DNA of 64,000 nt from contig NZ_QLYX01000001.1 of assembly GCF_003289645.1 (NCBI RefSeq), forward strand, positions 372,001-436,000, in the 5' to 3' direction. The position numbers were made by a program, and so were the translations under genes. Below, one piece after another: positions 1 through 8,296 of this stretch. Under the pieces are notes generated by a model, which ran no database searches, had not been told where the DNA came from, and saw only the letters and a program-made list of their open reading frames with translations. Source of the stretch: Actinomadura craniellae. Lineage in GTDB: Bacteria; Actinomycetota; Actinomycetes; Streptosporangiales; Streptosporangiaceae. Each line of letters opens with the position of its first letter. The stretch's first letter is position 1.

Positions 1-2
1 CG

Positions 3-536
3 GCGCGGCGGGCCCTGCCGGGAACCCCCGCGAAGCCGCCCGTCGGCGCGGTGGCCCAGCGCGACGGCCGGTGGGCGCTCTCCGCGCTGGTCCCGCTCGG
101 GCGGCTGACACCGGCGCAGCTCTCCCGGCTGCGCGGCGCCGAAGAGATCATCATCACACCCTGGCGATCCGTCGTCGTGCCCGACTTGACCGATATGCCA
201 GACTCCTACGGCCTGGTCACCCGACCCGGCTCCGGCTGGGAGGGGCTGTCCTCCTGCGCGGGCCGGCCCGGCTGTGCCCGGTCCCTGACGGATGTGCGGG
301 CCGACTGCGCCCGCACGCTCGACGGCGCCGCGGAACCGGCGCGCCCGGAGCTTCCGGTGCACTGGTCCGGCTGCGAGCGCCGCTGCGGGAGTCCGCCCGG
401 CCGGCACGTCGCGGTGGTGGCCACCCAGGACGGCTACGAGGTGCGGCTGGAAGAGCGGGTCAGGGACCGGTCCCGGAGCCTGCCCGCGACGGCCGCCGCC
501 ATCGCGCGGACACGCGAGGAACAGGTGAACGAGTGA
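3..536 (+). CDS. cobG: Precorrin-3B synthase CobG, C-terminal part (cut by window edge)
   Basis: CobG is the iron-sulfur/siroheme-fold monooxygenase that prepares precorrin-3A for ring contraction in the oxygen-dependent cobalamin pathway. The frame is open to the left edge, so the N-terminal half lies outside the window and the GTG at 51 is internal. The visible 177 residues include SCAGRPGC (Cx5C) and CERRC (Cx3C), the two cysteine pairs that bind the cluster in the sulfite/nitrite reductase fold. The stop overlaps the GTG start of cobH (GTGA), so the two are translationally coupled. Identity is supported by these motifs and by the run of cob genes that follows. Confidence 0.9.
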   Translation, partial: ARRALPGTPAKPPVGAVAQRDGRWALSALVPLGRLTPAQLSRLRGAEEIIITPWRSVVVPDLTDMPDSYGLVTRPGSGWEGLSSCAGRPGCARSLTDVRADCARTLDGAAEPARPELPVHWSGCERRCGSPPGRHVAVVATQDGYEVRLEERVRDRSRSLPATAAAIARTREEQVNE

Positions 537-1153
537 ACGACTACCTCCGCGACGGTGCGGAGATCTACCGGCGATCCTTCGCCACCATCCGCGCCGAGAC
601 GGACCTGGGCGGGCTACCGGACGACGTCGCCCGGGTGGCGGTGCGCATGATCCATGCCTGCGGCATGGTCGACCTGGTGGACGACCTGGCGTACTCGCCG
701 GACGTGGTCGCCGCGGCCCGCGCGGCCCTGCTCGCCGGGCGGCCGATCCTGTGCGACGCCCGCATGGTGGCCGCCGGGGTGACCCGGTCCCGGCTGCCCG
801 CCGGCAACGAGGTCGTCTGCACGTTGCAGGACCCCCGCGTCCCGGCGCTGGCGGCCGAGCAGGGCACCACCCGCAGCGCCGCGGCCCTCGACCTGTGGCC
901 GGACCGGCTGGAGGGGGCGGTCGTGGCGATCGGCAACGCGCCGACCGCGCTGTTCCGGCTGCTGGAGCTGGTCCGTGCCGGCGCGCCGCGGCCGGCCGCC
1001 GTGCTCGGCATCCCGGTCGGGTTCATCGGGGCGGCCGAATCCAAGCAGGCACTGGTCGAGTCCGGGCTCACCCACCTGGTCGTCCGCGGCAGGCGCGGCG
1101 GCAGTGCCATCACGGCGGCGGCGATCAACGCGATCGCGTCCGAGGAGGAATGA
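533..1153 (+). CDS. cobH: Precorrin-8X methylmutase CobH
   Basis: CobH moves the C-11 methyl of precorrin-8X to C-12, giving hydrogenobyrinic acid. The product is 206 residues, the normal family length. It has the segment RMIHACGM, whose His41 matches the known catalytic histidine of CobH/CbiC, and the conserved C-terminal [13 protein letters not shown] placed the start at the GTG that overlaps the cobG stop, because the frame gives CobH-like sequence from that point on. The stop TGA overlaps the start of cobIJ. cobG, cobH and cobIJ therefore form one tightly coupled unit. Confidence 0.93.
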   Translation: MNDYLRDGAEIYRRSFATIRAETDLGGLPDDVARVAVRMIHACGMVDLVDDLAYSPDVVAAARAALLAGRPILCDARMVAAGVTRSRLPAGNEVVCTLQDPRVPALAAEQGTTRSAAALDLWPDRLEGAVVAIGNAPTALFRLLELVRAGAPRPAAVLGIPVGFIGAAESKQALVESGLTHLVVRGRRGGSAITAAAINAIASEEE

Positions 1154-2670
1154 TGACCGGACGGCTGACCGGCGTCGGGCTGGGTCCCGGCGACCCCGAG
1201 CTCATCACCATCAAGGCCGCCCGGCTGATCGAGCGCGCCGACGTCGTCGCCTACCACGCGGCCCGGCACGGCCGGAGCATCGCCCGGTCGATCGCCGCGG
1301 CCCACCTGCACGACGGGCAGATCGAAGAGGCCCTGATCTACCCGGTCACCACCGAGCGCAACGAGCGCTACCGGGAGGTCATCGAGGAGTTCTACGGCCG
1401 CTGCGCCGAACGCCTGGCGGCGCACCTGGACGCCGGCCGTGACGTGGTGGTGCTGTGCGAGGGGGACCCGTTCTTCTACGGCTCGTACATGCATCTCCAC
1501 AAGCGGCTCGCCGACCGCTACCCGACCACCGTCGTCCCCGGGGTGACGTCGGTCAGCGGCGCCTCGGCCGAGCTCGGCCGCCCGCTGGTCGAACGCGACG
1601 AGGTGCTGACCGTGCTGCCCGGCACCCTGCCGCCCGGCGAGCTGGCCGAACGGCTGGCCGCCACCGACTCCGCGGCCGTCCTCAAGCTCGGCCGCACCTT
1701 CGGCCCGGTCCGCACGGCGCTGGAGAAGTCCGGGCGGCTGGCGGACGCCTGGTACGTCGAGCGCGCCACCACCGAGCAGCAGCGCGTCGCGCCGCTCGCC
1801 GAGGTGGACCCGGAGTCGGTGCCGTACTTCTCGGTGGCGATCCTGCCCAGCCGGGTGCACCAGGAGACCCGCCGCGCCCTGCTGGCGGAGCCCGCCGCCA
1901 CGGGCGGCACCGAAGCCGGCGGCCGGGGCGAGGTCGTCGTCGTCGGGCTCGGCCCGGCCGGCCGCGAGTGGCTGACCCCCCAGGCCCAGGACGCGCTGAG
2001 CACCGCGGACGACCTGGTCGGCTACGGCCCGTACCTCGACCGCGTACCGGCCAACGCCCGGCAGGCCAGGCACCCGTCCGACAACCGGCAGGAGGCCGAA
2101 CGCGCCGAGTTCGCGCTCGGCCTGGCCGCCGCGGGGCGCCGTGTCGCGGTCGTGTCCTCCGGCGACCCCGGCGTCTTCGCCATGGCGACCGCCGTGGTCG
2201 AGGCGGCGGCCGCGGAGCGGTGGAAGGACGTGCCCGTCCGGGTGCTGCCGGGCCTGACCGCGGCGCAGGCGGTGGCGTCCCGGGCCGGCGCCCCGCTGGG
2301 CCACGACTACTGCGTGGTGTCGCTGTCGGACCGGCTCAAGCCCTGGGAGGTCATCGCCGCGCGGCTGGCCGCCGCCGCGGCCGCCGACCTGGTGATCGTC
2401 GTCTACAACCCCGCGTCGCGCAGCCGCGTCGAGCAGCTCGCCCGGGCCCGTGACCTGCTCCTGGAGCACCGCGCTCCGGACACCCCGGTCGTCATCGGCC
2501 GGGACGTCGGCGGCCCCGAGGAGAGCGTGCGGGTGGTGCCGCTGGCCGAGCTCGACCCCGCCGAGGTCGACATGCGCTGCCTGCTGATCGTGGGGTCGTC
2601 CACCACCCGGGTCACCGGCCGGGGCGACGGCGGCACGATGGTGTTCACCCCTCGCCGCTACCCGGCATGA
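1153..2670 (+). CDS. cobIJ: Fused precorrin-2 C20-methyltransferase / precorrin-3B C17-methyltransferase CobIJ
   Basis: This 505-residue protein joins two SAM-dependent tetrapyrrole methyltransferases. The CobI half (about residues 1-240) starts with VGLGPGDPELITIKA and adds the C-20 methyl. The CobJ half (from about residue 258, VVVVGLGPAGREWLTP) adds the C-17 methyl with ring contraction. Both halves carry the SSGDPGVF/EGDPFFYG type of glycine motif. The same fusion is known in mycobacteria and other actinomycetes. GAGGAGG at 1143-1149 sits just upstream; an ATG at 1150 is also possible, but the spacing favours 1153. The 3' end overlaps the convergent cobK by 26 bp. Confidence 0.93.
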   Translation: MTGRLTGVGLGPGDPELITIKAARLIERADVVAYHAARHGRSIARSIAAAHLHDGQIEEALIYPVTTERNERYREVIEEFYGRCAERLAAHLDAGRDVVVLCEGDPFFYGSYMHLHKRLADRYPTTVVPGVTSVSGASAELGRPLVERDEVLTVLPGTLPPGELAERLAATDSAAVLKLGRTFGPVRTALEKSGRLADAWYVERATTEQQRVAPLAEVDPESVPYFSVAILPSRVHQETRRALLAEPAATGGTEAGGRGEVVVVGLGPAGREWLTPQAQDALSTADDLVGYGPYLDRVPANARQARHPSDNRQEAERAEFALGLAAAGRRVAVVSSGDPGVFAMATAVVEAAAAERWKDVPVRVLPGLTAAQAVASRAGAPLGHDYCVVSLSDRLKPWEVIAARLAAAAAADLVIVVYNPASRSRVEQLARARDLLLEHRAPDTPVVIGRDVGGPEESVRVVPLAELDPAEVDMRCLLIVGSSTTRVTGRGDGGTMVFTPRRYPA

Positions 2671-3397
2671 CCGGACGCTGATCCAGCCAGGCCACCGCCT
2701 CCTCGACGGTGGCCACGGCCGGGACGCCGGGGACGGGCGGCCGGTCGACCATGACCACGGGCAGGCGAAGCCGCCGGGCGGCGGCGAGCTTGGCCGCGGT
2801 CATCGCACCGCCGCTGTCCTTGGTGACCAGGACGTCGATGGCGTGCTCGCGCATCAGCGCGACCTCGCCCTCGACGTCGAAGGGCCCCCGCGCGAGCAGG
2901 ACGCGCATGCGCGGGGGCATCGGGGGCGCCGGCGGCTCGATCGAGCGGACCAGGAACCAGCGCCCCGCGTCGGCGGCGAAGGCCCCCAGCCCGGTCCGGC
3001 CGGTGGTCAGGAAGACCCGCTCGCCGGGAAGGTCCGCGGCGGCCGCCGCCAGCGAGGGGACCCGGCGCCAGTCGTCACCGGGTCCGGCGGTCCACCCGGG
3101 CCTGCGCAGCAGCAGCAACGGCACGCCCAGCCGTGCGCACGCGGCCGCCGCCGAGGCGGTGATGCCGGCCGCGAACGGGTGGGTCGCGTCGATGACGGCG
3201 GTGACGCGTTCCCGCGCCAGCCAGGCGGCCAGGCCCGCGGGCCCGCCGAACCCGCCGACCCGGGTCCGGCCGGCCGGCAGCACCGGGTCACCGACCCGGC
3301 CGGCGAGCGAACTGGTCACCTCGACGTCCGGCCGGCCAGCCAGCAGGGCGGCCAGCCGGCGGGCCTCGCCGGTGCCGCCGAGCAGCAGGACGCGCAT
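2645..3397 (-). CDS. cobK: Precorrin-6A reductase CobK
   Basis: CobK reduces precorrin-6A with NADPH in the aerobic corrin pathway. The 250-residue protein begins [19 protein letters not shown], the N-terminal nucleotide-binding segment of the family, and has the typical ATHPFAAGIT and VTKDSGGAMTAAKL segments. The start is the ATG at 3397, which overlaps the cobM stop (TGATG), and length agrees with the family. It is the last gene of a left-running unit cobL-cobM-cobK and converges on cobIJ, with 26 bp of overlapping coding sequence. I see no terminator hairpin in that overlap. Confidence 0.92.
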   Translation of the reverse strand: MRVLLLGGTGEARRLAALLAGRPDVEVTSSLAGRVGDPVLPAGRTRVGGFGGPAGLAAWLARERVTAVIDATHPFAAGITASAAAACARLGVPLLLLRRPGWTAGPGDDWRRVPSLAAAAADLPGERVFLTTGRTGLGAFAADAGRWFLVRSIEPPAPPMPPRMRVLLARGPFDVEGEVALMREHAIDVLVTKDSGGAMTAAKLAAARRLRLPVVMVDRPPVPGVPAVATVEEAVAWLDQRPVMPGSGEG

Positions 3398-4140
3398 CAG
3401 TCCCGGCACCGGCCGGCCGAGTACAGGTGGCTGTCGGGGAACGACCGGGCGCCCAGCACCGAGCCCACGATCACGACCGCGGTGCGGACGACGCCCGCCG
3501 CGCGCACCTCCCCGGCGATGTCGGCGAGCGTCCCGCGCAGCACGATCTCGTCGGGGCGGCTGGCGTAGGCGACGACGGCCACGGGGCAGTTCGCGCCGTA
3601 GTGGGGTGTCAGCTCCGCCACCAGCTCGTCGATCCGCTGGACGGCCAGGTGCAGGACGACCGTGGCCCGGCTGCGCCCCAGCGTCGCCAGATCCTCCCCG
3701 GGCGGCATCGGGGTCGCGCGCCGGGAGATGCGGGTGAGGATGACCGTCTGCCCGACCCCGGGGACCGTCAGCTCGCGGCCGAGCGTGGCGGCGGCCGCCG
3801 CGAACGCGGGAACGCCCGGGGTCACCTCGTAGGGCACTCCCGCGGCGTCCAGCCGCCGCATCTGCTCGGCCATCGCGCTGAACACCGACGGGTCGCCCGA
3901 ATGCAACCGCGCGACGTCCAGCCCCGCCTCGTGGGCGCGGACCATTTCGGCCACGATGTCGTCGAGGACCATGTTCGCGGTGTCCACCAGCCGCGCCCCC
4001 GGGGGGCACCGCTCCAGCAGCTCGGCCGGCACCAGGCTCCCGGCGTACAGGCAGACCGGGGAGGTCTCGACCAGGTTCCGGCCGCGCACGGTGATCAGGT
4101 CCGCCGCGCCGGGCCCGGCGCCGATGAAGTGCACGGTCAT
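3397..4140 (-). CDS. cobM: Precorrin-4 C11-methyltransferase CobM
   Basis: CobM transfers the C-11 methyl group from SAM to precorrin-4. The 247-residue product begins [20 protein letters not shown], the SAM/tetrapyrrole methyltransferase signature, and has [16 protein letters not shown] and [14 protein letters not shown], which match the CobM/CbiF subfamily. The start ATG at 4140 overlaps the cobL stop (ATGA), and its own stop overlaps the cobK start. Longer upstream starts in the frame run through cobL and are not credible. Confidence 0.93.
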   Translation of the reverse strand: MTVHFIGAGPGAADLITVRGRNLVETSPVCLYAGSLVPAELLERCPPGARLVDTANMVLDDIVAEMVRAHEAGLDVARLHSGDPSVFSAMAEQMRRLDAAGVPYEVTPGVPAFAAAAATLGRELTVPGVGQTVILTRISRRATPMPPGEDLATLGRSRATVVLHLAVQRIDELVAELTPHYGANCPVAVVAYASRPDEIVLRGTLADIAGEVRAAGVVRTAVVIVGSVLGARSFPDSHLYSAGRCRD

Positions 4141-5324
4141 GGCTTGTTCGCCGTCCACTGGGTCACCGGCATCATCGCTCTCCATCCCGTGTATCCGCCG
4201 ACCGGCGAAGCCCTGTTGATCGCTATCCGGACGAGGTCGCCGCCGAACCCGGCGTACGCGTCCGCCAGCACCCGCTCCCCTTCCAGGGTCACGGCGTTGG
4301 CGACGAGCCGGCCGCCGGAGGGAAGCGCGTCCCAGCAGGTCTCGATCATGCCTGACGTGGTGATTCCGCCGCCGATGAAGATCGCGTCCGGGGTCGCGAG
4401 CCCGGCCAGCGCCGCCGGCGCCCGGCCGTGCACGACGCGCAGTCCCGGCACCCCCAGGGCGGCGGCGTTGGCCGTGATCCGCTCGGCCCGGTCGGCCCGG
4501 GCCTCGACGGTGACGGCCCGGCAGGACCGGTGGGCGCGCATCCACTCGATGGCGATGCTGCCCGAACCGCCGCCGACGTCCCACAGCAGCTCGCCCGGGA
4601 CAGGCGCGAGCCGGGCCAGCGTGACCGCGCGCACCTCGCGCTTGGTGAGCTGCCCGTCGTGCTCGTAGGCGTCGTCGGGAAGGCCGGGGACCGACGACCG
4701 CGCCGGGCCGCGGCACTCCACCGCGACGATGTTGAGGGGGTCGGGCGCGTCGTGCGGCGGCCCGACCCGCTCGTCCGGCCCGCCGAGCCGTTCCAGCAGG
4801 ACGACGTCGCTGTCGCCGTGGCCCTGCTCCGCGAGCAGCTTCATGACCCGCGCCGGTGTCTCGGCGCCCGCGCTGAGCAGCAGGATCCGGCGGCCCGGCG
4901 TCAGCACGGCGGTCAGCGCCGCCAGCGGCCGGCCGACCGCGCTGACCACTTCGACCTCCTCCATCGCCCAGCCGAGCCGGGCGCAGGCCAGCGAGATGGA
5001 CGAGGGGTGCGGGAGCACCCGGACCCGGTCGCCGCCCAGCAGCCGGACCAGCGTCGTTCCCACGCCGTAGAACATGGGGTCGCCGCTGGCGAGCACGACG
5101 ATCTCCCGGCCCCGGTGCTCGGCGAGCAGGCCGGGCAGCGCGGGCACCAGGGGCGACGGCCACGGCACGCGCTCGGATTCCGGCCCGCCGGCGGGCAGCG
5201 CCGCGAGCTGGCGGGTGCCGCCGAAGACCACGTCGGCCGCCTCGACGGCCCGGCGGGCCGGCTCGGTCAGCCCCGCCCAGCCGTCCGCACCGATCCCGAC
5301 GACGGTGACGGCCGGCTCAGACAT
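4137..5324 (-). CDS. cobL: Precorrin-6Y C5,15-methyltransferase (decarboxylating) CobL
   Basis: CobL methylates C-5 and C-15 of precorrin-6Y and decarboxylates the C-12 acetate. The 395-residue protein is the usual CbiE-CbiT fusion: a tetrapyrrole methyltransferase domain at about 1-205 ([29 protein letters not shown]) and a Rossmann methyltransferase domain at about 225-395 (LTKREVRA, then [18 protein letters not shown]). It starts with ATG inside the last codons of the gene upstream (8-bp overlap) and its stop overlaps the cobM start. This gives a four-gene coupled unit running left. Confidence 0.93.
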   Translation of the reverse strand: MSEPAVTVVGIGADGWAGLTEPARRAVEAADVVFGGTRQLAALPAGGPESERVPWPSPLVPALPGLLAEHRGREIVVLASGDPMFYGVGTTLVRLLGGDRVRVLPHPSSISLACARLGWAMEEVEVVSAVGRPLAALTAVLTPGRRILLLSAGAETPARVMKLLAEQGHGDSDVVLLERLGGPDERVGPPHDAPDPLNIVAVECRGPARSSVPGLPDDAYEHDGQLTKREVRAVTLARLAPVPGELLWDVGGGSGSIAIEWMRAHRSCRAVTVEARADRAERITANAAALGVPGLRVVHGRAPAALAGLATPDAIFIGGGITTSGMIETCWDALPSGGRLVANAVTLEGERVLADAYAGFGGDLVRIAINRASPVGGYTGWRAMMPVTQWTANKP

Positions 5325-5730
5325 TGCCGAGGACCCGGCTGATCGAGATCTCGATGACCACCCGCTCCGGGTTGGGCCGGGGCGGGCGGTAGCGCTCGGC
5401 GTAACGGCGCACGGCCTCCGCGACCGCCTCGGGCTCGTGCCGGATCGTCGCGGTCCCCTCGACGGTGGACCAGTGCCGGCCCTGGAACTGGCAGACCGCG
5501 ACGGGGAGTCCCGCCGCCCCGGTCCGGGCCACGTTCCTGGCCTTGAGGGAGCCGCTCGAAGTGATCACACGGACCAGTCCGGCGTCCGGATCCAGCGTGG
5601 CCCCCACCGGCACGACGTGCGGCGTCCCGTCCGGCCGGGACGTGGTCAGCGTGCACGTCAACCGTTCCGCCCAGAACGCCAGCAGGTTCTCGTCGCGGAG
5701 ATCCAGCTCATGACGGGTACGCCGGTTCAT
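5317..5730 (-). CDS. F420-dependent biliverdin reductase homologue (Rv2074-like, PNPOx split barrel)
   Basis: The 137-residue product has the split-barrel fold of the pyridoxamine-oxidase/F420 family: LTTSRPDGTPHVVPVGATLD, then HWSTVEGTATI and a C-terminal RPNPERVVIEISISRVLG. From memory, the last segment closely matches M. tuberculosis Rv2074, shown to reduce biliverdin with F420H2, and Rv2074 also lies near cobL/cobM/cobK. The start is the ATG at 5730 with GAGG 5 nt upstream; a GTG at 5736 is in frame. It is the first gene of the cobL-cobM-cobK unit and overlaps cobL. That position invites the idea that the true substrate is a corrinoid or another tetrapyrrole; this is inference. Confidence 0.75.
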   Translation of the reverse strand: MNRRTRHELDLRDENLLAFWAERLTCTLTTSRPDGTPHVVPVGATLDPDAGLVRVITSSGSLKARNVARTGAAGLPVAVCQFQGRHWSTVEGTATIRHEPEAVAEAVRRYAERYRPPRPNPERVVIEISISRVLGNV

Positions 5731-5833
5731 GTCCACCTCAATCCTTCCAGGTTGCGCCCAGCAGGTTCTCAGACCGCCGGAAGGGACTCGACGCGGGTAC
5801 CCGCCGGTTCCCCGGCGCCACGATCAGCGGCGG

Positions 5834-5854
5834 GGGAGCCGGGTCCCGGCTCCC
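5834..5854. other. Perfect hairpin in the cob divergent region
   Basis: GGGAGCCGGG and CCCGGCTCCC are perfectly complementary, separated by one T. Outer G/C-rich bases can extend the stem with mismatches. The element could be a leader RNA hairpin of cobF or a regulator site; sequence alone cannot decide. Confidence 0.5.
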
Positions 5855-5970
5855 ACCCGCACCGGTAGCGTGAGAGGCCGTGTCGCGGGGGGAACGCGGA
5901 TCGGGTGCACACGGAGCTCCTGCCCGCGGCTGACCTGCCACTGCGCATGATAGGCAACCGTCGTTCGCCG

Positions 5971-5986
5971 GCCCGCGAGGGCGGGC
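5971..5986 (+). other. Short GC hairpin just upstream of the cobF ribosome binding site
   Basis: GCCCGC-GAGG-GCGGGC forms a 6-bp stem with a 4-nt loop. It ends about 10 nt before GGGAG (5996-6000), the likely cobF ribosome binding site, so it could affect translation initiation. There is no U-tract. Confidence 0.4.
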
Positions 5987-6010
5987 GGTCACCCTGGGAG
6001 AACGAGCAGC

Positions 6011-6790
6011 ATGCGGAAGATCATCGTCATCGGTATCGGGGCCGGGGATCCGGATCACATGACCGTGCAGGCGGTGAACGCCCTCAACCGGGTCGACGTG
6101 TTCTTCGTTCTGGACAAGGGGACGGTCAAGCAGGAACTCGTGGACCTGCGGGCGGAGATCCTTCGCCGGTTCGTCCGCGACGGCTCCTACCGCGTGGTCC
6201 AGGGGGTCGATCCGCAGCGTGACCGCACCGCCGAGGGATACGTCGAGGCGGTGGACGACTGGCGGCGCCGCCGGGCGGACGAGTGCGAGCGGCTGATCAC
6301 CGACGAGCTCGGCGACGGGCAGACCGGGGCCTTCCTCGTCTGGGGCGACCCGACGCTGTACGACAGCACCCTGGCGATCCTGGACGACCTCGCCACCCGC
6401 GGGGTGCCCTTCGACGTCGAGGTCGTCCCGGGCATCAGCAGCGTGTCCGCGCTGCTGGCCCGGCACCGCACCAACCTCAACCGGGTCGGCGCACCGGTGC
6501 AGATCACGACCGGGCGCCGGCTGGCGGAGGAGTGGCCGGCCGGAGCGGACGACGTCGTGGTCATGCTGGACGCGCGCAACGCCTTCCAGCACTACGTCGA
6601 CGAGGACGTCGACATCTACTGGGGCGCCTACCTCGGCATGCCGGACGAGATCCTGATCCAGGGCCGGCTGTCCCAGGTCGCCGAACGGATCGCCGCCGAG
6701 CGGGCCGAGGCCCGTGACCGCAAGGGCTGGATCATGGACACCTACCTGCTGCGCCGCACCGGCCACCGGGAGCCCGAGCGCGACGACTGA
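6011..6790 (+). CDS. cobF: Precorrin-6A synthase (deacetylating) CobF
   Basis: CobF adds the C-1 methyl and removes acetate to give precorrin-6A, a step specific to the aerobic pathway. The 259-residue protein begins MRKIIVIGIGAGDPDHMTVQ and has the family features LDKGTVKQELVDLR, LVWGDPTLYDSTL and VVPGISSVSALLARH. GGGAG lies about 10 nt before the ATG. With cobG/H/IJ/K/L/M it completes the methylation part of the aerobic route to hydrogenobyrinate. It is separated from the other cob genes and has its own leader region. Confidence 0.93.
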   Translation: MRKIIVIGIGAGDPDHMTVQAVNALNRVDVFFVLDKGTVKQELVDLRAEILRRFVRDGSYRVVQGVDPQRDRTAEGYVEAVDDWRRRRADECERLITDELGDGQTGAFLVWGDPTLYDSTLAILDDLATRGVPFDVEVVPGISSVSALLARHRTNLNRVGAPVQITTGRRLAEEWPAGADDVVVMLDARNAFQHYVDEDVDIYWGAYLGMPDEILIQGRLSQVAERIAAERAEARDRKGWIMDTYLLRRTGHREPERDD

Positions 6791-6838
6791 CCTCCGCTCG
6801 GGGATGTGCGCGGGTACCCGCCGCAGCGCGCCGTGCCA

Positions 6839-6871
6839 CCCCGATATGCAACCAAAGGTTGCATATCGGGG
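6839..6871. promoter_or_regulatory. 15-bp inverted repeat, likely operator of the ArsR/SRPBCC operon
   Basis: CCCCGATATGCAACC, a 3-nt AAA centre and the exact reverse complement form a perfect hyphenated palindrome. Its core GCAACC-AAA-GGTTGC recurs 20 bp downstream. Location directly before an operon that encodes an ArsR-type repressor makes autoregulation the simplest reading. Confidence 0.7.
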
Positions 6872-6891
6872 TATGGTCGCGGTAGCTTGAC

Positions 6892-6906
6892 GCAACCAAA
6901 GGTTGC
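6892..6906. promoter_or_regulatory. Second copy of the GCAACC-AAA-GGTTGC operator core
   Basis: The core of the upstream palindrome is repeated exactly. A TTGACG hexamer at 6887-6892 touches its left arm. The repeat lies 15 bp before the ATG at 6922, so a bound repressor would cover the initiation region. Confidence 0.65.
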
Positions 6907-6921
6907 GAAAGGTTGGTGGGT

Positions 6922-7380
6922 ATGGAACACGGATCCATCGAGCGCGACATCCACGTCGACGCCTCACCCGAGGTGGTCTTCGAGGTGGTCAGCCGGCCCG
7001 AGCACATCCGGGAATGGTGGTCCGACGACGCCCGGTTCGAGCCGGTCGCGGGAGCGCCCGGCGAGCTCATGTGGTGCGACGCGGAGACCGGCGAGACGAT
7101 GACCGCCGCGCTCGCCGTCGTCGAGGTCGACCCTCCGAAGCGGTTCTCCTTCCGGTGGTGCTTCACCGGCGCGGACCGGAGCGGGCCCGCGCTGCTCGTC
7201 ACCTTCGACCTGGCCCCGGCCGGTGCGGGGACCCGGATCCGCATGACGGAGACCGGGTTCCGCGAGATGGGATGGGAGATCGCCGCCCTCGAGGAGCAGT
7301 ACCGCGACCACGAGAGCGGGTGGGACCACTACATTCCCGCGCTGGGCGCGTACGTCGCGCGGCCGGTCCTCACCGCATGA
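6922..7380 (+). CDS. SRPBCC (AHSA1/START-like) domain protein
   Basis: The 152-residue protein has the AHSA1-type START fold: an N-terminal IERDIHVDASPEVVFEVVSR, the helix segment EHIREWWSDDARF, and a C-terminal helix with GWDHYIPALGAYV. Such proteins bind hydrophobic ligands in a cavity; the ligand is unknown here. I chose the ATG at 6922 with AAGG about 9 nt upstream; in-frame TTG 6913 and GTG 6916 are alternatives. The stop overlaps the ArsR start (ATGA). With the ArsR gene and a second SRPBCC gene it forms a three-gene operon behind two palindromes. Confidence 0.8.
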   Translation: MEHGSIERDIHVDASPEVVFEVVSRPEHIREWWSDDARFEPVAGAPGELMWCDAETGETMTAALAVVEVDPPKRFSFRWCFTGADRSGPALLVTFDLAPAGAGTRIRMTETGFREMGWEIAALEEQYRDHESGWDHYIPALGAYVARPVLTA

Positions 7381-7727
7381 GCACGGCGGTCGATGACGAC
7401 CTGTGGTCGGCGATCGGCGACCCCGTCCGGCGCACGATGATCGACCTTCTTCTCGCCGGGGGGCCGGGCACCGCCACGTCGCTGAGCGAGCGGCTGCCCG
7501 TCACCCGCCAGGCCGTCTCGAAACACCTGGCCGTCCTGGACCGGGTCGGCCTGGTCCACTCTGCGCCGGCCGGCCGCGAGCGTCACTACCAGGTCGACCA
7601 GGCGCAACTGGCCCGGGCCGTCGCCCAACTGTCGGCGGTCGGCACCGCCTGGGACGCCCGACTCCGCCGGATCAAGCGGATCGCCGAGGCGATCGAACGC
7701 GACCGTAACAACGACCAAGGAGAATGA
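7377..7727 (+). CDS. ArsR-family winged-helix transcriptional regulator
   Basis: The 116-residue protein has an ArsR-type winged helix: AIGDPVRRTMIDLLLAGG (helices 1-2) and LPVTRQAVSKHLAVLDRVGL (helix-turn-helix), followed by a wing containing GRERHYQV. No cysteine-rich metal site is visible, which fits the non-metal ArsR proteins commonly paired with SRPBCC genes. It starts inside the stop of the upstream SRPBCC gene and is followed within 2 bp by another, so all three are probably co-transcribed. It probably binds the palindromes at 6839-6906. Confidence 0.85.
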   Translation: MSTAVDDDLWSAIGDPVRRTMIDLLLAGGPGTATSLSERLPVTRQAVSKHLAVLDRVGLVHSAPAGRERHYQVDQAQLARAVAQLSAVGTAWDARLRRIKRIAEAIERDRNNDQGE

Positions 7728-7728
7728 A

Positions 7729-8172
7729 ATGATCGACATCCTGCACCGGATCGGCGTCGTCGCTCCCCTCGATGACGTCTACCAGGCGGTGGCGACCCCG
7801 GAGGGCCTCGCCGGCTGGTGGACGACCGACACCACGGGCAAGAGCGAGATGGGCGAGCGACTGGCCTTCCGGTTCGGAGACCACGGCGGCTTCGACATGG
7901 AGGTCCTGGAACTCGACCCCTCCGGCCGCGTGCGGTGGCGGGTCACCGACGGCCCCGAGGAATGGATCGGTACCGAGGTCGACTGGCGCCTCGACCAGCG
8001 TGACGAGTACACGATCGTCCAGTTCAAGCACGAGGGCTGGCGCGAGCCGGTCGAGTTCATGCACCACTGCAGCACCAAGTGGGCGACGTACCTGATGAGC
8101 CTCAAGGAGCTGGTGGAGACCGGCCGCGGCAAGCCGGCACCGGACGACGTCCAGATCAGCGACTGGCACTGA
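7729..8172 (+). CDS. Second SRPBCC (AHSA1/START-like) domain protein
   Basis: The product is 147 residues with the START-like layout: ILHRIGVVAPLDDVYQAVAT, EGLAGWWTTDTTG, a beta-rich centre, and a long C-terminal helix CSTKWATYLMSLKELVETG. AAGGAG at 7716-7721 is an excellent ribosome binding site for the ATG at 7729. It is clearly a different subgroup from the first SRPBCC gene, so the pair is not a recent duplication. Function is unknown; ligand binding, or action on a substrate that also controls the ArsR protein, is a guess from context. Confidence 0.8.
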   Translation: MIDILHRIGVVAPLDDVYQAVATPEGLAGWWTTDTTGKSEMGERLAFRFGDHGGFDMEVLELDPSGRVRWRVTDGPEEWIGTEVDWRLDQRDEYTIVQFKHEGWREPVEFMHHCSTKWATYLMSLKELVETGRGKPAPDDVQISDWH

Positions 8173-8210
8173 CCCCGGCGGCCGGGCTCGGGTGCCGCCC
8201 CGCGGAGAGC

Positions 8211-8238
8211 GGGTGTGCCGCCGCCCGGCGGCACACCC
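8211..8238. terminator. 12-bp GC hairpin between convergent genes
   Basis: GGGTGTGCCGCC, a 4-nt loop GCCC and GGCGGCACACCC form a perfect stem 39 bp after the SRPBCC stop. There is no clear U-tract, as is common for actinomycete terminators. Confidence 0.6.
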
Positions 8239-8269
8239 GTGGGGACGCGAGTGCGTCACCGATCGGCAG

Positions 8270-8296
8270 CCCCTCCGGACGTCACGTCCGGAGGGG
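8270..8296. terminator. 11-bp hairpin overlapping the 3' end of the ammonia-lyase gene
   Basis: CCCCTCCGGAC and GTCCGGAGGGG are perfectly complementary around GTCAC, and the stem can extend inward. It includes the stop codon of the left-running ammonia-lyase, so it may end transcripts from either side. Confidence 0.55.

Larger units (their letters stand above)
5731..6010. promoter_or_regulatory. Divergent control region of the cobL unit and cobF
   Basis: This 280-bp gap separates the left-running reductase/cobL unit from cobF. It contains two strong hairpins, annotated separately. Short stretches resemble pieces of cobalamin riboswitches (GGGAA, GGTGCACA, GACCTGCC), but their order and spacing do not give a convincing match. 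I see no clear sigma-70-type promoter pair. Confidence 0.5.

Noticed and set aside
565-2469. Long open frame of 634 codons on the minus strand opposite cobH-cobIJ
   Set aside because: It is the GC-rich antisense shadow of clear cob genes, with low-complexity Arg/Gly/Ala/Pro composition and no domain.
2645-2670. Frameshift or misassembly at the cobIJ/cobK junction
   Set aside because: The 26-bp overlap of convergent genes leaves both products at full family length, so it is a genuine tail-to-tail overlap.
5840-5960. Cobalamin riboswitch upstream of cobF
   Set aside because: Pieces such as GGGAA, GGTGCACA and GACCTGCC occur, but the spacing between them and the order do not match the conserved core. 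A covariance-model search would decide it: a significant hit would support the riboswitch.
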